Below are positions 1 through 8,916 of a stretch of 64,000 nt of DNA, in pieces. A program made the translations under genes and the position numbers. The number at the start of each line of letters is the position of its first letter. The stretch's first letter is position 1. Source of the DNA: Microvirga sp. 17 mud 1-3 (lineage in GTDB: Bacteria; Pseudomonadota; Alphaproteobacteria; Rhizobiales; Beijerinckiaceae); the NCBI RefSeq assembly GCF_003151255.1, contig NZ_CP029481.1, positions 682,001 to 746,000 of the forward strand, read 5' to 3'. A model generated the notes under the pieces. It saw nothing but the letters and a program-made list of their open reading frames with translations, had not been told where the DNA came from and made no database searches.

Positions 1-1857
1 AATATCGAGAAAGCGCTTGGCAAGGCCGATCCAGTTAAACTGGGCCGATGACAGGTTGACAGCGACCCGTCCGCAATCGATCTCCTGGCTGAGCCAGCGG
101 CGGATGTCCGACGCAACTTGACGGAGGATGCTCTCCCCTACGCCGATGGACAGTTCGGGGTCGTCGAAGGCGCTGGAGAAGGATGCTGGCGTCAGCAAAC
201 CATATTGCGGATGGCGCCATCGGGCCAAGGCTTCAAAGCCGACGACCTGCCCTGACGCCAGGTCGATCTTCGGCTGGTAGAAGGGGACGATCTGGCCCTT
301 CTGCAACGCCTCCTCGATGCCGCGCGCAACCGCAGCCTTGTGCTCGATATGATGGCGCATGTCAGGGGAGTAGACGACAGCACAGTTCTTGCCGCGTGCC
401 TTCGCTGCGTAGAGGGCGAGATCCGCATCCTTCATCAGTTCGGCCGGCTTGTCGTCATGGGCCGGGTAGCTGGCAATCCCGATGCTGGCGTGGCAGGATA
501 GAACGCTGTCCCCAAATGGAACTGGTTGCCGAAGCTCCATTAGAACCTGCTCCGAGAGCGCACGGGCACGGGCAAGAGCGTCGACACCTGTCGCGACGAG
601 GACGAACTCGTCCCCACCCAGCCGTGCAACGGTACCGGTATCCTGTGCCAGACCGCGCAGTCGTTGAGCCACGGTCCTCAGTAGCGTATCCCCGGCATCG
701 TGCCCGAGCGTATCGTTAGTCAGCTTGAAGTTATCAAGGTCGATCAGGAGAAGGATCACCCCATCCCCGTTCCGCTCGGCTTCGGCGAGCGCCTGCTCGA
801 ATCTGCTCTGGAAAAGGGCGCGATTGGGCAGATCCGTCAATGCGTCGTGGCTCGCCGCCCGCCAGGACCGCTCTTCGGCTGCCTTACGTTCTGTGATGTC
901 CACGACTGCGGACATGATGTGCGGAACGCCACCAATATCGAGAGCTTTTCCTGCCAGAAGGACTGTACGGAAGGAGCCGTCGGCAATGCGGATCGTTGCC
1001 TCGAAGTCATGAACGTAGCCATCTCTCTCCAATGCCTCGAGGAAGGCCTGTCGTTCGGCGGGATCGACATAGATCTCATCGACGGTCTGAATGCCCAGCG
1101 TACGCCAATGGGCGCCGAAGAAGCGCATTCCTGCCTCGTTCGCATCGATGATCGTTCCATCTGCTCGGACTACTGCCAAGGGAATGGGAACGGTCTTGAA
1201 CATCGTCTCGAACATGGCTTTGCTCTCGGCAATTTCCCGGTTGGCTTGCCGGAGGGCATCGCTTGCAAACCATTCCGTTCGCTGCAGGCGGTTCGAACGA
1301 GCGAGAACCAGAATGAGAGCCGCGTTCAGCGTGATCATTGCCAGAATGAGGCCCGGTATCGTGAGACTGGAGCGCTCAGGAGAGAGATAGCCGACGAGCA
1401 TCAGGGTGCTGCACGCCACCCCGGACACAACCGACCAGCGGAAGGCCGTTGGAACGGCGAGATAGTAGATGGACGGCAGCAGGAGGACTGCAAAGAGCGC
1501 GATTTCGCTATGGGAGCTGACAAGGAACGCAACAGCTATTCCGGTGATCGACTCCCAGACGATCAAGTGCTTCTGGATTTGATGAAAGCTTGTGGCTTCT
1601 CGGACCAGCCATAGGCAGACGACGGCGGTCAGAACTACGACCAGTCGGGCCGGGATCGCAACCAGGAGGTGCGGTGTACCGTAAAAGCGCCAATCGCTGA
1701 CGAGGAATAAGGCGTTGAGGATTGCCGAGAACATGAGAAGCAGGCGGACATGCCGCAGCGTCTCAGGGAAACGGCTGGCCTGGAACGCAGCCTCACGGTC
1801 GGGAGCGGTGAACTCCCCGCCGATGGGGGTTAAAGACGGAGATTGAGATTCTGGCAT
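1..1857 (-). CDS. GGDEF/EAL hybrid cyclic-di-GMP signalling protein with membrane and PAS domains (partial, 3' end outside window)
   Basis: The minus-strand frame is open from the ATG at 1857 to the window edge, 619 codons. Residues about 25-180 hold several hydrophobic segments, probably a membrane sensor. A PAS domain follows at about 205-325, ending in the usual DITERKAAEE linker. The GGDEF domain has an intact RLGGDEFV active-site loop, so diguanylate cyclase activity is possible. The usual RxxD inhibitory site just upstream is absent (QDTG there). The EAL domain starts with QPKID and FEALARWRHP and is cut by the window, so I cannot say whether its metal ligands are complete. The family makes or degrades c-di-GMP at the inner membrane, which would suit a motility-rich neighbourhood. 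The gene stands alone, about 200 bases from thiQ. Domain calls are firm; the direction of catalysis is unknown. Confidence 0.9.
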   Translation of the reverse strand, partial: MPESQSPSLTPIGGEFTAPDREAAFQASRFPETLRHVRLLLMFSAILNALFLVSDWRFYGTPHLLVAIPARLVVVLTAVVCLWLVREATSFHQIQKHLIVWESITGIAVAFLVSSHSEIALFAVLLLPSIYYLAVPTAFRWSVVSGVACSTLMLVGYLSPERSSLTIPGLILAMITLNAALILVLARSNRLQRTEWFASDALRQANREIAESKAMFETMFKTVPIPLAVVRADGTIIDANEAGMRFFGAHWRTLGIQTVDEIYVDPAERQAFLEALERDGYVHDFEATIRIADGSFRTVLLAGKALDIGGVPHIMSAVVDITERKAAEERSWRAASHDALTDLPNRALFQSRFEQALAEAERNGDGVILLLIDLDNFKLTNDTLGHDAGDTLLRTVAQRLRGLAQDTGTVARLGGDEFVLVATGVDALARARALSEQVLMELRQPVPFGDSVLSCHASIGIASYPAHDDKPAELMKDADLALYAAKARGKNCAVVYSPDMRHHIEHKAAVARGIEEALQKGQIVPFYQPKIDLASGQVVGFEALARWRHPQYGLLTPASFSSAFDDPELSIGVGESILRQVASDIRRWLSQEIDCGRVAVNLSSAQFNWIGLAKRFLDI

Positions 1858-2056
1858 CAGGTCACGCAATGGTCCGTCGTCCAGTTAATGTCAGCTCCAG
1901 TGCCCTCCGCAAGAGGAAACGTCAGGGATTGTGGCTAAGTCCAGGGGAAGCAAGACTTATTTGGATGAGAGCTAGCGGTGGGCGGCCATGTTGGCTGAAA
2001 ATTGACGCTAATGGCTGAGCCCGTAGGCTCAGATGAGTCTTTCGAGATCTGAGAAA

Positions 2057-2755
2057 TTACGCCTTCGGTGTGAGGGAAGCCACCTTTGTGGCCGGATCCT
2101 GCAAAACAGCCGCGGGGGAGCCCGAAAGAAGGACTTTCCCTTGAGCGACCAGGACCATTTGGTCTGCCATATCTCTCACGTCCACAGGTGTGTGAATGGA
2201 CATGATGACGGTTACGTTCTGCCGGCGTCGAAGCTTGTCCACAAGAGCGATCATGGTGTGACGCAATTGAGGATCAAGGCTGCTGAAGGGTTCGTCGAGC
2301 AGAACCAGTGGCCGGCTGGACACGAGGGCGCGAGCCAGGGCAACACGCTGTCGCTGGCCACCGGACATCTCGCCAGGGCGGCGGTCCTCAAAGTCCTTTA
2401 GCCCCACGGCGTCCATCATCTCGGAGACTCGGCTGCGCTCCTCCGCGCTCAGCCTGAGGGACGGACGGATTCCAAGGGCCACGTTCTCTGCAGCAGACAG
2501 GTGGGGAAAGAGATTATGGTCCTGAAACACAATGGCGACGGGCCGTTCGGACGGAGCCAGTGGCAGGAGATCCCGGCCACGGAAGGTAAGCATCCCGCGT
2601 TGAGGAGTTTCGAAGCCCGCGATCATGTGAAGCAATGTCGTCTTGCCTCCACCCGAAGGGCCGATAACGGCGCAGAAAGTCCCTTCCTTCACGTGGAGTG
2701 AATAGTCAGCCGTGAAATCCGGCCATGACAGATGGCAATTCTCAATCGCGAGCAT
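2057..2755 (-). CDS. thiQ: Thiamine ABC transporter ATP-binding protein ThiQ
   Basis: This 232-residue ABC ATPase powers thiamine/thiamine-phosphate uptake with ThiB and ThiP. A Walker A motif (GPSGGGKTT, about residues 33-41), a Q-loop (VFQDHNLFPHLS), the signature MSGGQRQR and a Walker B followed by DEPFSSLD are all present. The short length and the start with the recognition strand immediately before Walker A are typical of ThiQ, which lacks the C-terminal regulatory extension of MalK-type ATPases. It is the last gene of thiBPQ and its start overlaps the end of thiP by 14 bases, so translation is probably coupled. Control is expected from the TPP riboswitch upstream of thiB. The assignment rests on sequence plus this context. 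Confidence 0.93.
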   Translation of the reverse strand: MLAIENCHLSWPDFTADYSLHVKEGTFCAVIGPSGGGKTTLLHMIAGFETPQRGMLTFRGRDLLPLAPSERPVAIVFQDHNLFPHLSAAENVALGIRPSLRLSAEERSRVSEMMDAVGLKDFEDRRPGEMSGGQRQRVALARALVSSRPLVLLDEPFSSLDPQLRHTMIALVDKLRRRQNVTVIMSIHTPVDVRDMADQMVLVAQGKVLLSGSPAAVLQDPATKVASLTPKA

Positions 2756-4316
2756 AGGACAACCGGCCGGAAAGGCGTGCGAGGAAAAAGGCCACGAGAA
2801 CGATGATCAGGCCGATCGCGGAAGCTTCTTCAAAACGGTAGGCGCCCAATCTTTCGTAGAGAAGATAGGGCAAAGTCCGCAACTCGGCCCCTCCGAACAG
2901 CGCGATGATGCCAAAATCGCCGAAGGACAGGGCCATCGCGAGAGCGAACGCTGAGCCCAGCGGGCGCTGCAGGAGTGGCCAGTCTACGATCCTGAGCTTG
3001 GCAAGACCTTCCAGGCCGAGTGCAGAGGACAGGCGTCCATAGCGCTCCTCGGCCAGCATGAGGCGCGGCGCGACGGAACGGTAGACGAAGGGGAGGGACG
3101 CTAATCCGTTGATGAGCGGCAGGAGCGCCAGACCGGCGAGTGACGGATCCGCAAAGGGTCTGACAATCAGGTAGAGGCCGGCCGTCAGGGCAAAGGGCGG
3201 CATAGCCAGGAGAAGACTCGGGATAAGATCGAACAACGCTGCCGTGCGAGGCGAGCGGAGCACAATACGGCGATTTCTTGCGGCTGCGCCCAGAAACAGG
3301 GCCAGGCAGCAGGCCAATGTGGCGGCTGTCGCTGCGATCCCGAGGCTTGTAACAAGCGCCTGGAGGAGATCGAGTTCCGTTATCGCGCCTATGTGGCTGA
3401 AGCCCGTGAGAATACTCAGGACCAAAGGCCCGATGAAGAGGAGGCCGATGGAGAGTACGACGAAATCAAGTGCTCTCAGACGGCGATCTGCGGCGTCGGG
3501 ACGAGGAATGGCACCGCGCAGGGTTGTGGCTACAGGCGGTCGTGCCAGGGTGCCGTGAAGAAGAAGGGTTATCGTGAGGCAGATGGCGATCTGCACAAGA
3601 GACAGAGAGGCCGCGCGAGCGAAATCCAGATCGACCTTCAGCGCCTCGTAGATCGCTACCTCCAGCGTTGCGCGGCCTGGACCGCCTCCAAGGGCCAGAA
3701 CAATGGCAAAACTCTTGAAGCAAAGAAGAAAGACCAGGCTGGCGAGGCCGGAAATCTCCGCACGGAGAACGGGCCAATCCAGATGCCGAAAGATCTGGGA
3801 GGGGCCGAAACCGAGCGATGATGCGAGGCGCCATTGTTCGGCAGGCACCGTGCCGAGCGCGTCCAGCGCAATCTTGGCTACGAACGGTGCGTTCAGGAAC
3901 ACATGTGCGATGAGGATGCCAGGGTAGCCGAAGATGCTCAAGGGAGCATCGATCCCGAATCCAATGAGGAGCTGGGCCAGCCAGCCGCTGCGGCCATAGA
4001 CCGTGAGAACCGCAAAGACGACGACGATGGTCGGCATAACCATCGTCGTGCCGAGCAGGGCCAGAAGGGGCTCACGGCCCAGGAAACGCCGGCGGGTCAG
4101 TGCGAGCGCCAGCGCGACGCCAAAACTGAGCGACAGGATTGTCGAGATCCCCGCCTGGATAAGGGAGAAGGCGAGGACACGAAGAAGATAGGGGCCGATC
4201 GCAAGAAGGTTCGATCCCTCCGAGCCTGTCTGCAGAAGCGCGAGGAAGCCGCCCGCAACCAGTGCCAAAATGGCAAGAGCCACGAGGCTGCCGGGATGAG
4301 GCGGCTTGAGGCGCAT
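2742..4316 (-). CDS. thiP: Thiamine ABC transporter permease ThiP
   Basis: An inner-membrane permease of about 524 residues made of two fused halves, each with the binding-protein-dependent permease fold. Two EAA-type cytoplasmic loops can be seen (around LASSLGFGPSQIF and LSSALGLEGLAKL), which dock the ThiQ dimer. About twelve hydrophobic segments are present. I chose the ATG at 4316, which gives MRLKPPHPG and lies 10 bases after the thiB stop. An upstream in-frame ATG at 4367 would overlap the end of thiB by 41 bases. Fused double-length permeases are the norm for ThiP. The gene lies between thiB and thiQ in the same direction. Confidence 0.92.
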   Translation of the reverse strand: MRLKPPHPGSLVALAILALVAGGFLALLQTGSEGSNLLAIGPYLLRVLAFSLIQAGISTILSLSFGVALALALTRRRFLGREPLLALLGTTMVMPTIVVVFAVLTVYGRSGWLAQLLIGFGIDAPLSIFGYPGILIAHVFLNAPFVAKIALDALGTVPAEQWRLASSLGFGPSQIFRHLDWPVLRAEISGLASLVFLLCFKSFAIVLALGGGPGRATLEVAIYEALKVDLDFARAASLSLVQIAICLTITLLLHGTLARPPVATTLRGAIPRPDAADRRLRALDFVVLSIGLLFIGPLVLSILTGFSHIGAITELDLLQALVTSLGIAATAATLACCLALFLGAAARNRRIVLRSPRTAALFDLIPSLLLAMPPFALTAGLYLIVRPFADPSLAGLALLPLINGLASLPFVYRSVAPRLMLAEERYGRLSSALGLEGLAKLRIVDWPLLQRPLGSAFALAMALSFGDFGIIALFGGAELRTLPYLLYERLGAYRFEEASAIGLIIVLVAFFLARLSGRLSYARD

Positions 4317-4326
4317 GGCTTCGATC

Positions 4327-5331
4327 TTACCGGGCGGTGGCGTTAAGCCAACTGTCCACGAAGGCACGGCGGTTCGCCTGGACTTCGGCCGGGGTGAAGA
4401 GGAGTGCCTTGCTCGGTTCGATGATATCCTTGAAGGCTTCCGGCAGGCCGGACTTCGGGGCTTTAGCCGGCATCATCCAGTTGCCCTCGGGCATAGCGGA
4501 CTGGAATGCCTCGGAGAGGACGAAGTCCATGAATTTCCTGGCGAGCTCGGGATTCTTGGAGGTTCTCGTCATCCCGGCAAGCTCGATATGGAGATAGTGA
4601 CCCTCTTCGAAGGACGCTGCCTTGTACTGATCCTTTTTTTCGATCACCACATGGTAGGCTGGCGATGTCGTATAAGACATCACCATGTCGGCCTCGCCCT
4701 TGAGGAACAATCCATAGGCTTCCGACCATCCTTTGGTGAAGGTAACGACGCGGGGCTTCAACTGTGCCCAAGCCGCATCGCTCCGATCCCCATAAACCTT
4801 CTGCATCCAGAGCAGGAAGCCGAGACCCGGTGCGCTGGTCCGTGGATCCTGAAGCACCACCTTCGGCCCGCTCGGATCTTCCACCAGCTCTTTCAGACTC
4901 TTGGGAGGCTGAGGAAGTTTAGTGGCGTCATAGACGAAGGCCAGATACCCCCAGTCGTAGGGGATGAAGGTGTCGTCCGTCCAAGCGACGGGCAGGGTGA
5001 GGCCTGCCACATCCACACCATGCGGTGCGAAGATGTTGAGAGCCTTCGCCTCCGCGGCCAGGTTCATATCAAGGCCGACAACCGCGTCTGCCTTCGTTCC
5101 TTCCCCCTCCAGCCTCAGACGGCCAACGAGGCTGCCCGCGTCCTCAGCAGTCACCCAAGTGAGTTCGCAGTTGCAAACGGCCTCAAAGCGCTCCTTCACG
5201 ATCTTGCCGGGCCCATACTTCCCGGCAAACGAACTGTAGGTATAGACCGTCAGAACCGGCTTCATCTGGGCAGAGGCGATGCCGCCTGCAAAGCAGAGCG
5301 AGAAAAAGGCAAGGGCAAGTCGGTAAAACAT
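4327..5331 (-). CDS. thiB: Thiamine-binding periplasmic protein ThiB
   Basis: The periplasmic receptor of the thiamine ABC transporter. It starts with a Sec signal peptide (MFYRLALAFFSLCFAGGIASA, cleavage probably before QMKPVLTVYTYSSF), and the mature part opens with the VYTYSSF strand typical of ThiB. The protein continues as a class II binding protein of about 334 residues. Another ATG lies five codons upstream (5346), but the start at 5331 has a GGGAG ribosome-binding site at good spacing and gives a better signal peptide. It is the first gene of thiBPQ and is preceded by a TPP riboswitch, which independently supports thiamine as the ligand. Confidence 0.93.
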   Translation of the reverse strand: MFYRLALAFFSLCFAGGIASAQMKPVLTVYTYSSFAGKYGPGKIVKERFEAVCNCELTWVTAEDAGSLVGRLRLEGEGTKADAVVGLDMNLAAEAKALNIFAPHGVDVAGLTLPVAWTDDTFIPYDWGYLAFVYDATKLPQPPKSLKELVEDPSGPKVVLQDPRTSAPGLGFLLWMQKVYGDRSDAAWAQLKPRVVTFTKGWSEAYGLFLKGEADMVMSYTTSPAYHVVIEKKDQYKAASFEEGHYLHIELAGMTRTSKNPELARKFMDFVLSEAFQSAMPEGNWMMPAKAPKSGLPEAFKDIIEPSKALLFTPAEVQANRRAFVDSWLNATAR

Positions 5332-5333
5332 CA

Positions 5334-5343
5334 GGAGCGCTCC
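5334..5343 (-). promoter_or_regulatory. Palindromic ribosome-binding site of thiB
   Basis: The Shine-Dalgarno sequence of thiB lies inside a perfect 10-base palindrome, GGAGCGCTCC, immediately before the start codon at 5331. A self-complementary ribosome site could pair with itself or with an upstream riboswitch segment. That would fit translational control by the TPP riboswitch, but pairing partners in the leader were not folded here. Confidence 0.4.
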
Positions 5344-5412
5344 CATGCGTGGAATCGGCCGGGTCCGCGGCGTAGCGTGCAGGGGGCGCAGGTCTTCCCG
5401 CGATGTTGCATG

Positions 5413-5502
5413 CTCATTCCCTCCGCCGGCATGACCCGGATCAGGTTCAACGGGTCGGCAGCTCCGCTGCCTCTCAGCCCTTCAGGGCTCCCCGTGAGAC
5501 GA
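5413..5502 (-). promoter_or_regulatory. TPP riboswitch (THI box) controlling thiBPQ
   Basis: Read on the minus strand, the leader contains the conserved TPP-aptamer elements in order: a GGGGAGCCC arm, GGGCTGAGAGG (the CTGAGA pyrimidine-sensor core), then GACCCGTTGAACCTGATC and CGGGTCATGCCGGCG followed by GGAGGGA. The pairing partners at the two ends (CCC/GGG) are present. The aptamer lies about 80 bases upstream of the thiB start on the same strand. TPP riboswitches repress thiamine genes when thiamine pyrophosphate is abundant. No obvious U-rich terminator follows it, so translational control at the palindromic thiB ribosome site is the likelier mechanism (inference). Confidence 0.95.
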
Positions 5503-5646
5503 CTTCGCTTCTAGAACAGTTCGCCCGATGGGACAAGCTGGCCCTAGGCGGCAGGCGTTGAGGCTCGAAGGGAGAGAAAGCGACGGGACGTTGCCGCTCA
5601 GGGCAATTTCTGTTTGGAATGGCAGTACAGAGCGACAGGAGAGCAG

Positions 5647-6843
5647 ATGGCGGAGCGGATATCGACTTATGACGTCGCCGTAGTGGGTTTGGGCGCTATG
5701 GGAGCGGCAGCCCTCTATCAGCTCGCCAAGCGGGGTGCGAAGGTCGTTGGCATCGACAGGTTCGCCCCGCCGCACGACAGGGGCTCGACCCATGGAGAAA
5801 CCCGGATCACGCGGCAGGCGATCGGGGAAGGTATAGCCTATGTGCCTCTGGCCCTGCGCTCCAACGAGATCTGGCGGGAGCTGGAGGAGGAAACCGGCGA
5901 CAAGCTCCTCAGCCAAGTCGGTTGCCTGATCATCGGAGCGTTAAGGCCGCCCGTGAGTGGGCCGATCCGTACGAGTTTCCTGGCAACCACGAAGCAGGCC
6001 GCGGAGGATTATGGCATCGCTCACGAGATCCTCAGCTCTGACGATATCCGGGCCCGCTATCCCCAGTTTACGCCGCGCGAGGACGAAATCGGCTATTTTG
6101 AGCCGGGTGGCGGATATCTGAACCCGGAGCGCTGCGTTGCCACGCAAATCGCCAGGGCACAGGCTCTTGGGGCTGATCTGCAGCTTGATACATCCGTGCG
6201 CTCCCTCTCGCCCGAAGGAGGCGGGGTCAGGATCGAGACCGGAAACGAGGATATCCATGCCTCTCAGGTCATCGTCTCTGCCGGCCCTTGGGCGCCAGCG
6301 CTCCTCGGGGCGCCGTTCGACAAGCTGCTTACCCCGAGCCGCCAAGTCATGCATTGGTTTCCCGTGAATGGTGATTGGTTGCCTCGCTGGACAGAGAGCC
6401 CCGTTTTTATCTGGGCACCTGGGGGAGATCCGAAGGACTTCTTTTACGGCTTCCCCTCCCTGACCGGCTCTGGAACTCTGAAGACGGCGGGCGAGCAATA
6501 CGATGAGGCGACGACCCCTGAAACAATTGACCGTGTCGTCGCCCCAACAGAGGCTCAGGCTATGTATGGCGGCCATTTGGCGGGCCGCCTCCAAGGTATT
6601 GGGCCGCAGGCAGTTCGGTCCATCACGTGTCTTTATACGGTCACACCAGACTCGCACTTCTTGATTGATCGACACCCGGACAGTCAACGGATTCTCGTGG
6701 CGTCGCCCTGTTCTGGTCACGGCTTCAAGCATTCGGCCGCAATCGGAGAAGCCTTGGCGGAGATCATCATCGAGGGGCGAAGCCGGATCGACCTGTCGCC
6801 GTTCGCTCTCTCACGGTTCCAATCGGCCTTGGGGGTGGGATGA
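5647..6843 (+). CDS. FAD-dependent oxidoreductase of the monomeric sarcosine oxidase / N-methyl-tryptophan oxidase family
   Basis: A flavoprotein of 398 residues. It begins with a dinucleotide-binding fold (VAVVGLGAMGAAALYQLAKRG, residues about 8-28) and then the family stretch GSTHGETRITRQA, part of the covalent-FAD and substrate region of monomeric sarcosine oxidases and SolA. A C-terminal PCSGHGFKHS segment matches the family's second FAD-contact region; its Cys is at the place where MSOX/SolA attach FAD covalently. The family oxidises N-methylated amino acids to the free amino acid, formaldehyde and hydrogen peroxide. I chose the ATG at 5647 because an AGGAG site precedes it at good spacing; the upstream ATG at 5614 has none. 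It diverges from the thi operon and has no obvious partner gene. The exact substrate cannot be read from the sequence. Confidence 0.88.
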   Translation: MAERISTYDVAVVGLGAMGAAALYQLAKRGAKVVGIDRFAPPHDRGSTHGETRITRQAIGEGIAYVPLALRSNEIWRELEEETGDKLLSQVGCLIIGALRPPVSGPIRTSFLATTKQAAEDYGIAHEILSSDDIRARYPQFTPREDEIGYFEPGGGYLNPERCVATQIARAQALGADLQLDTSVRSLSPEGGGVRIETGNEDIHASQVIVSAGPWAPALLGAPFDKLLTPSRQVMHWFPVNGDWLPRWTESPVFIWAPGGDPKDFFYGFPSLTGSGTLKTAGEQYDEATTPETIDRVVAPTEAQAMYGGHLAGRLQGIGPQAVRSITCLYTVTPDSHFLIDRHPDSQRILVASPCSGHGFKHSAAIGEALAEIIIEGRSRIDLSPFALSRFQSALGVG

Positions 6844-6866
6844 TATTGCCGAGCTCGCATCCGTAG

Positions 6867-6980
6867 ATCACAACGGTAGCACGTTCGAGATGTAATAAGA
6901 TTATCATCCTGGACGATCCCTCGGAAGGCCTTGCCCCAAAGATCGGAATGCTGCTTTGCTTCACCAGGAGAGCGGTTTAA
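6867..6980 (+). pseudogene. Remnant of a LivF-type branched-chain amino acid ABC ATPase
   Basis: Between the oxidase and the histidine kinase, one plus-strand frame reads ...KIIILDDPSEGLAPKIG... before ending at a TAA at 6978-6980. This is the Walker B / D-loop signature of LivF/LivG-type ATPases (family form LLILDEPSEGLAP). The residues just before it (ARSRCNK) resemble the usual ARALMTNPK lead-in with changes, and a stop codon lies at 6864. No Walker A, Q-loop or signature motif is present nearby, so this is a fragment of at most about 37 codons. It appears to be debris from a lost livF gene. The identification rests on one short motif. Confidence 0.5.
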
Positions 6981-7035
6981 TGATGAGGCAGCCGCAACGA
7001 TGTGTGAGACGCGAGAAGCACCTTAGGATCGGTTG

Positions 7036-8811
7036 ATGGAAGAGCTGCCGATATATAATGGGCAAGCGATCTTTTATGTCTTCATCGGGTGCCTAGCGCT
7101 CGCCGCTGCATGGCTGGCCGGACGGGCGTCCGCTCAGCGGCCGCTGGCTGCATTCAATCAGGCTGTCGAGCGGTGGCGGAGGGGTGATCTCCAAACCCGG
7201 ATCAAGGTCTTGGACCCGCACACGCCTGTCGGCCAATTGAGCCTCGCATTCAATGACATGGCGACGAAGCTCAGCCTCCGCGAGGCTGAGCGTGAAACTG
7301 TCCTGCGCGTGCTGCACGAAGGGGAAGAGCGCCTTCAGATCGCACAGGATGTGGCAGGTCTCGGCATCTGGGATTGGAACCACCTGACTGGCGAGATCTC
7401 GTGGTCTGTCCAGATGTATCGGCTGGTAGGGCTCGACCCGGACACGACGGATGCCAACCTGTCTCTTGTGTGGCAACAACTCATCCATCCCGAGGATCGG
7501 TTATGGATGGAACAGGAGGTGCGACGTTTTTCACGCACCCTCGACCCGCTGACAGCGGAATACCGCATCCTTCGCGAGGATGGGTCTGTCCGGTGGCTCC
7601 TCATGCGCGGACAGTCGCTTCCCGATGCGGACGGAAAGCCCGTTCGGACGGTGATCGTCAATCTTGATATTACGTCCAGCAAGGATAGCGAGGTGCGTGA
7701 GCGCTTCCTCCTGTCCCTGAGCGACAAGATTCGCGATCTGGACCGTCCGGACGAGATTCTCATGACCGTGGCTGAGGTTTTAGGGCATCACCTCGGCGTC
7801 ACACGTGTCGGCTATGGGGATGTGGACAATGCCACGATGGTCCTATCCACGCTCGTCGACTGGCATACCGATGAGGCGCCGGACGTTTTTGGACGGCACC
7901 CGTTGAAGCCCATGGGGCCGTCCTTCTGTTCCGACTTGAAATCCGGCCGGACAGTCGTGTTCGACGATGCGCTTTCGGACCCACGCGCCGAGGGGCATTA
8001 TGCAGCCTATGCCGCCCTCGACTGCATTGCGTCCATTTCCGTGCCACTCGTCAAGGAGGGGCAGCTTAGAGCGGCTCTCTACATTCACAGCGAAACGCCA
8101 CGGCGCTGGTCCCAGGCAGAGATCGATCTGTGCCGGGATGTAGCCGAGCGTACATGGGCGGCGGTTGAGCGAGCCAAATCCGATGCCCGCCGCCGGCTGC
8201 TGATCAATGAACTCAATCACCGTGTGAAGAACACGCTGGCGACCGTTCAGTCGATTGCCGCACAGAGCTTCAAGGTCGGAGAGCCAAAGACCGCACGGGA
8301 CGTCTTCGAGGCGCGCCTTTTCGCTCTTTCCAAAACCCATGACGTGCTCACCCGGGAGAACTGGGAACGGGTCGATCTGCGCGATATCGCTGAGGAGGCA
8401 GTTGCGCCTTACCGGCGAGATCAGGTGGAGCGGTTCGCCATCGAAGGGCCAGCGCTGCATGTCCCGCCGAGAATTGCGCTTCCCCTCGCCATGGCCCTGC
8501 ACGAACTGTCCACAAACGCAGTGAAGTACGGAGCGCTTTCAGTTGATAGCGGTCGGGTGATCATTCATTGGGATCTCGTCGACGGCTGGGACGAGAAGGG
8601 CCTGATCCTTCATTGGGAGGAGCAGGGTGGACCCTTGGTCAAGACGCCCACTCGGAAAGGTTTCGGATCAAGGCTGATCGAGCGCAGCTTGTCCCGGGAG
8701 CTTTCAGGAAGAGTCACCTTGGATTATCGTCCGACTGGCCTGTTCTGCGCGATCAGCCTCCCACTTCCAGCCGCGCAGGCCACTCTGAGTCCCTCCGTGC
8801 ACTTTGCCTGA
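7036..8811 (+). CDS. HWE-family sensor histidine kinase with HAMP, PAS and GAF domains
   Basis: About 591 residues. One membrane segment (11-30) leads directly into a HAMP linker (about 32-82), then a PAS domain (about 95-215), a GAF domain (about 225-375) and a HWE-type kinase module. The phosphoacceptor His is about residue 395 in ELNHRVKNTLA; the N-box is HELSTNAVKYGAL, and the late WEEQGGP and GFGSRLIERS motifs define the HWE group common in Hyphomicrobiales. HAMP domains normally follow a periplasmic sensor flanked by two membrane helices. Here only the second helix is left, with an in-frame TAG at 7024, so the protein may be N-terminally truncated. ATG 7036 has an AGGA site 8 bases upstream. 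No response regulator is adjacent, so the pathway is unknown. Confidence 0.88.
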   Translation: MEELPIYNGQAIFYVFIGCLALAAAWLAGRASAQRPLAAFNQAVERWRRGDLQTRIKVLDPHTPVGQLSLAFNDMATKLSLREAERETVLRVLHEGEERLQIAQDVAGLGIWDWNHLTGEISWSVQMYRLVGLDPDTTDANLSLVWQQLIHPEDRLWMEQEVRRFSRTLDPLTAEYRILREDGSVRWLLMRGQSLPDADGKPVRTVIVNLDITSSKDSEVRERFLLSLSDKIRDLDRPDEILMTVAEVLGHHLGVTRVGYGDVDNATMVLSTLVDWHTDEAPDVFGRHPLKPMGPSFCSDLKSGRTVVFDDALSDPRAEGHYAAYAALDCIASISVPLVKEGQLRAALYIHSETPRRWSQAEIDLCRDVAERTWAAVERAKSDARRRLLINELNHRVKNTLATVQSIAAQSFKVGEPKTARDVFEARLFALSKTHDVLTRENWERVDLRDIAEEAVAPYRRDQVERFAIEGPALHVPPRIALPLAMALHELSTNAVKYGALSVDSGRVIIHWDLVDGWDEKGLILHWEEQGGPLVKTPTRKGFGSRLIERSLSRELSGRVTLDYRPTGLFCAISLPLPAAQATLSPSVHFA

Positions 8812-8916
8812 TTGGTCAGGCTCTTCTGGTTGAGCAGCGCCAGCAGGAGCTGAACGGAAGCCGTGGCGGAACAGCAATGCTCGGTTCTCGTTTGATAAGG
8901 GTATCGAGAATGTTCC

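Noticed and set aside
700..1614. A 304-codon plus-strand open frame
   Set aside because: It lies fully antisense to the GGDEF/EAL gene, has no ribosome site or recognisable domain, and its composition is that of a reversed coding frame.
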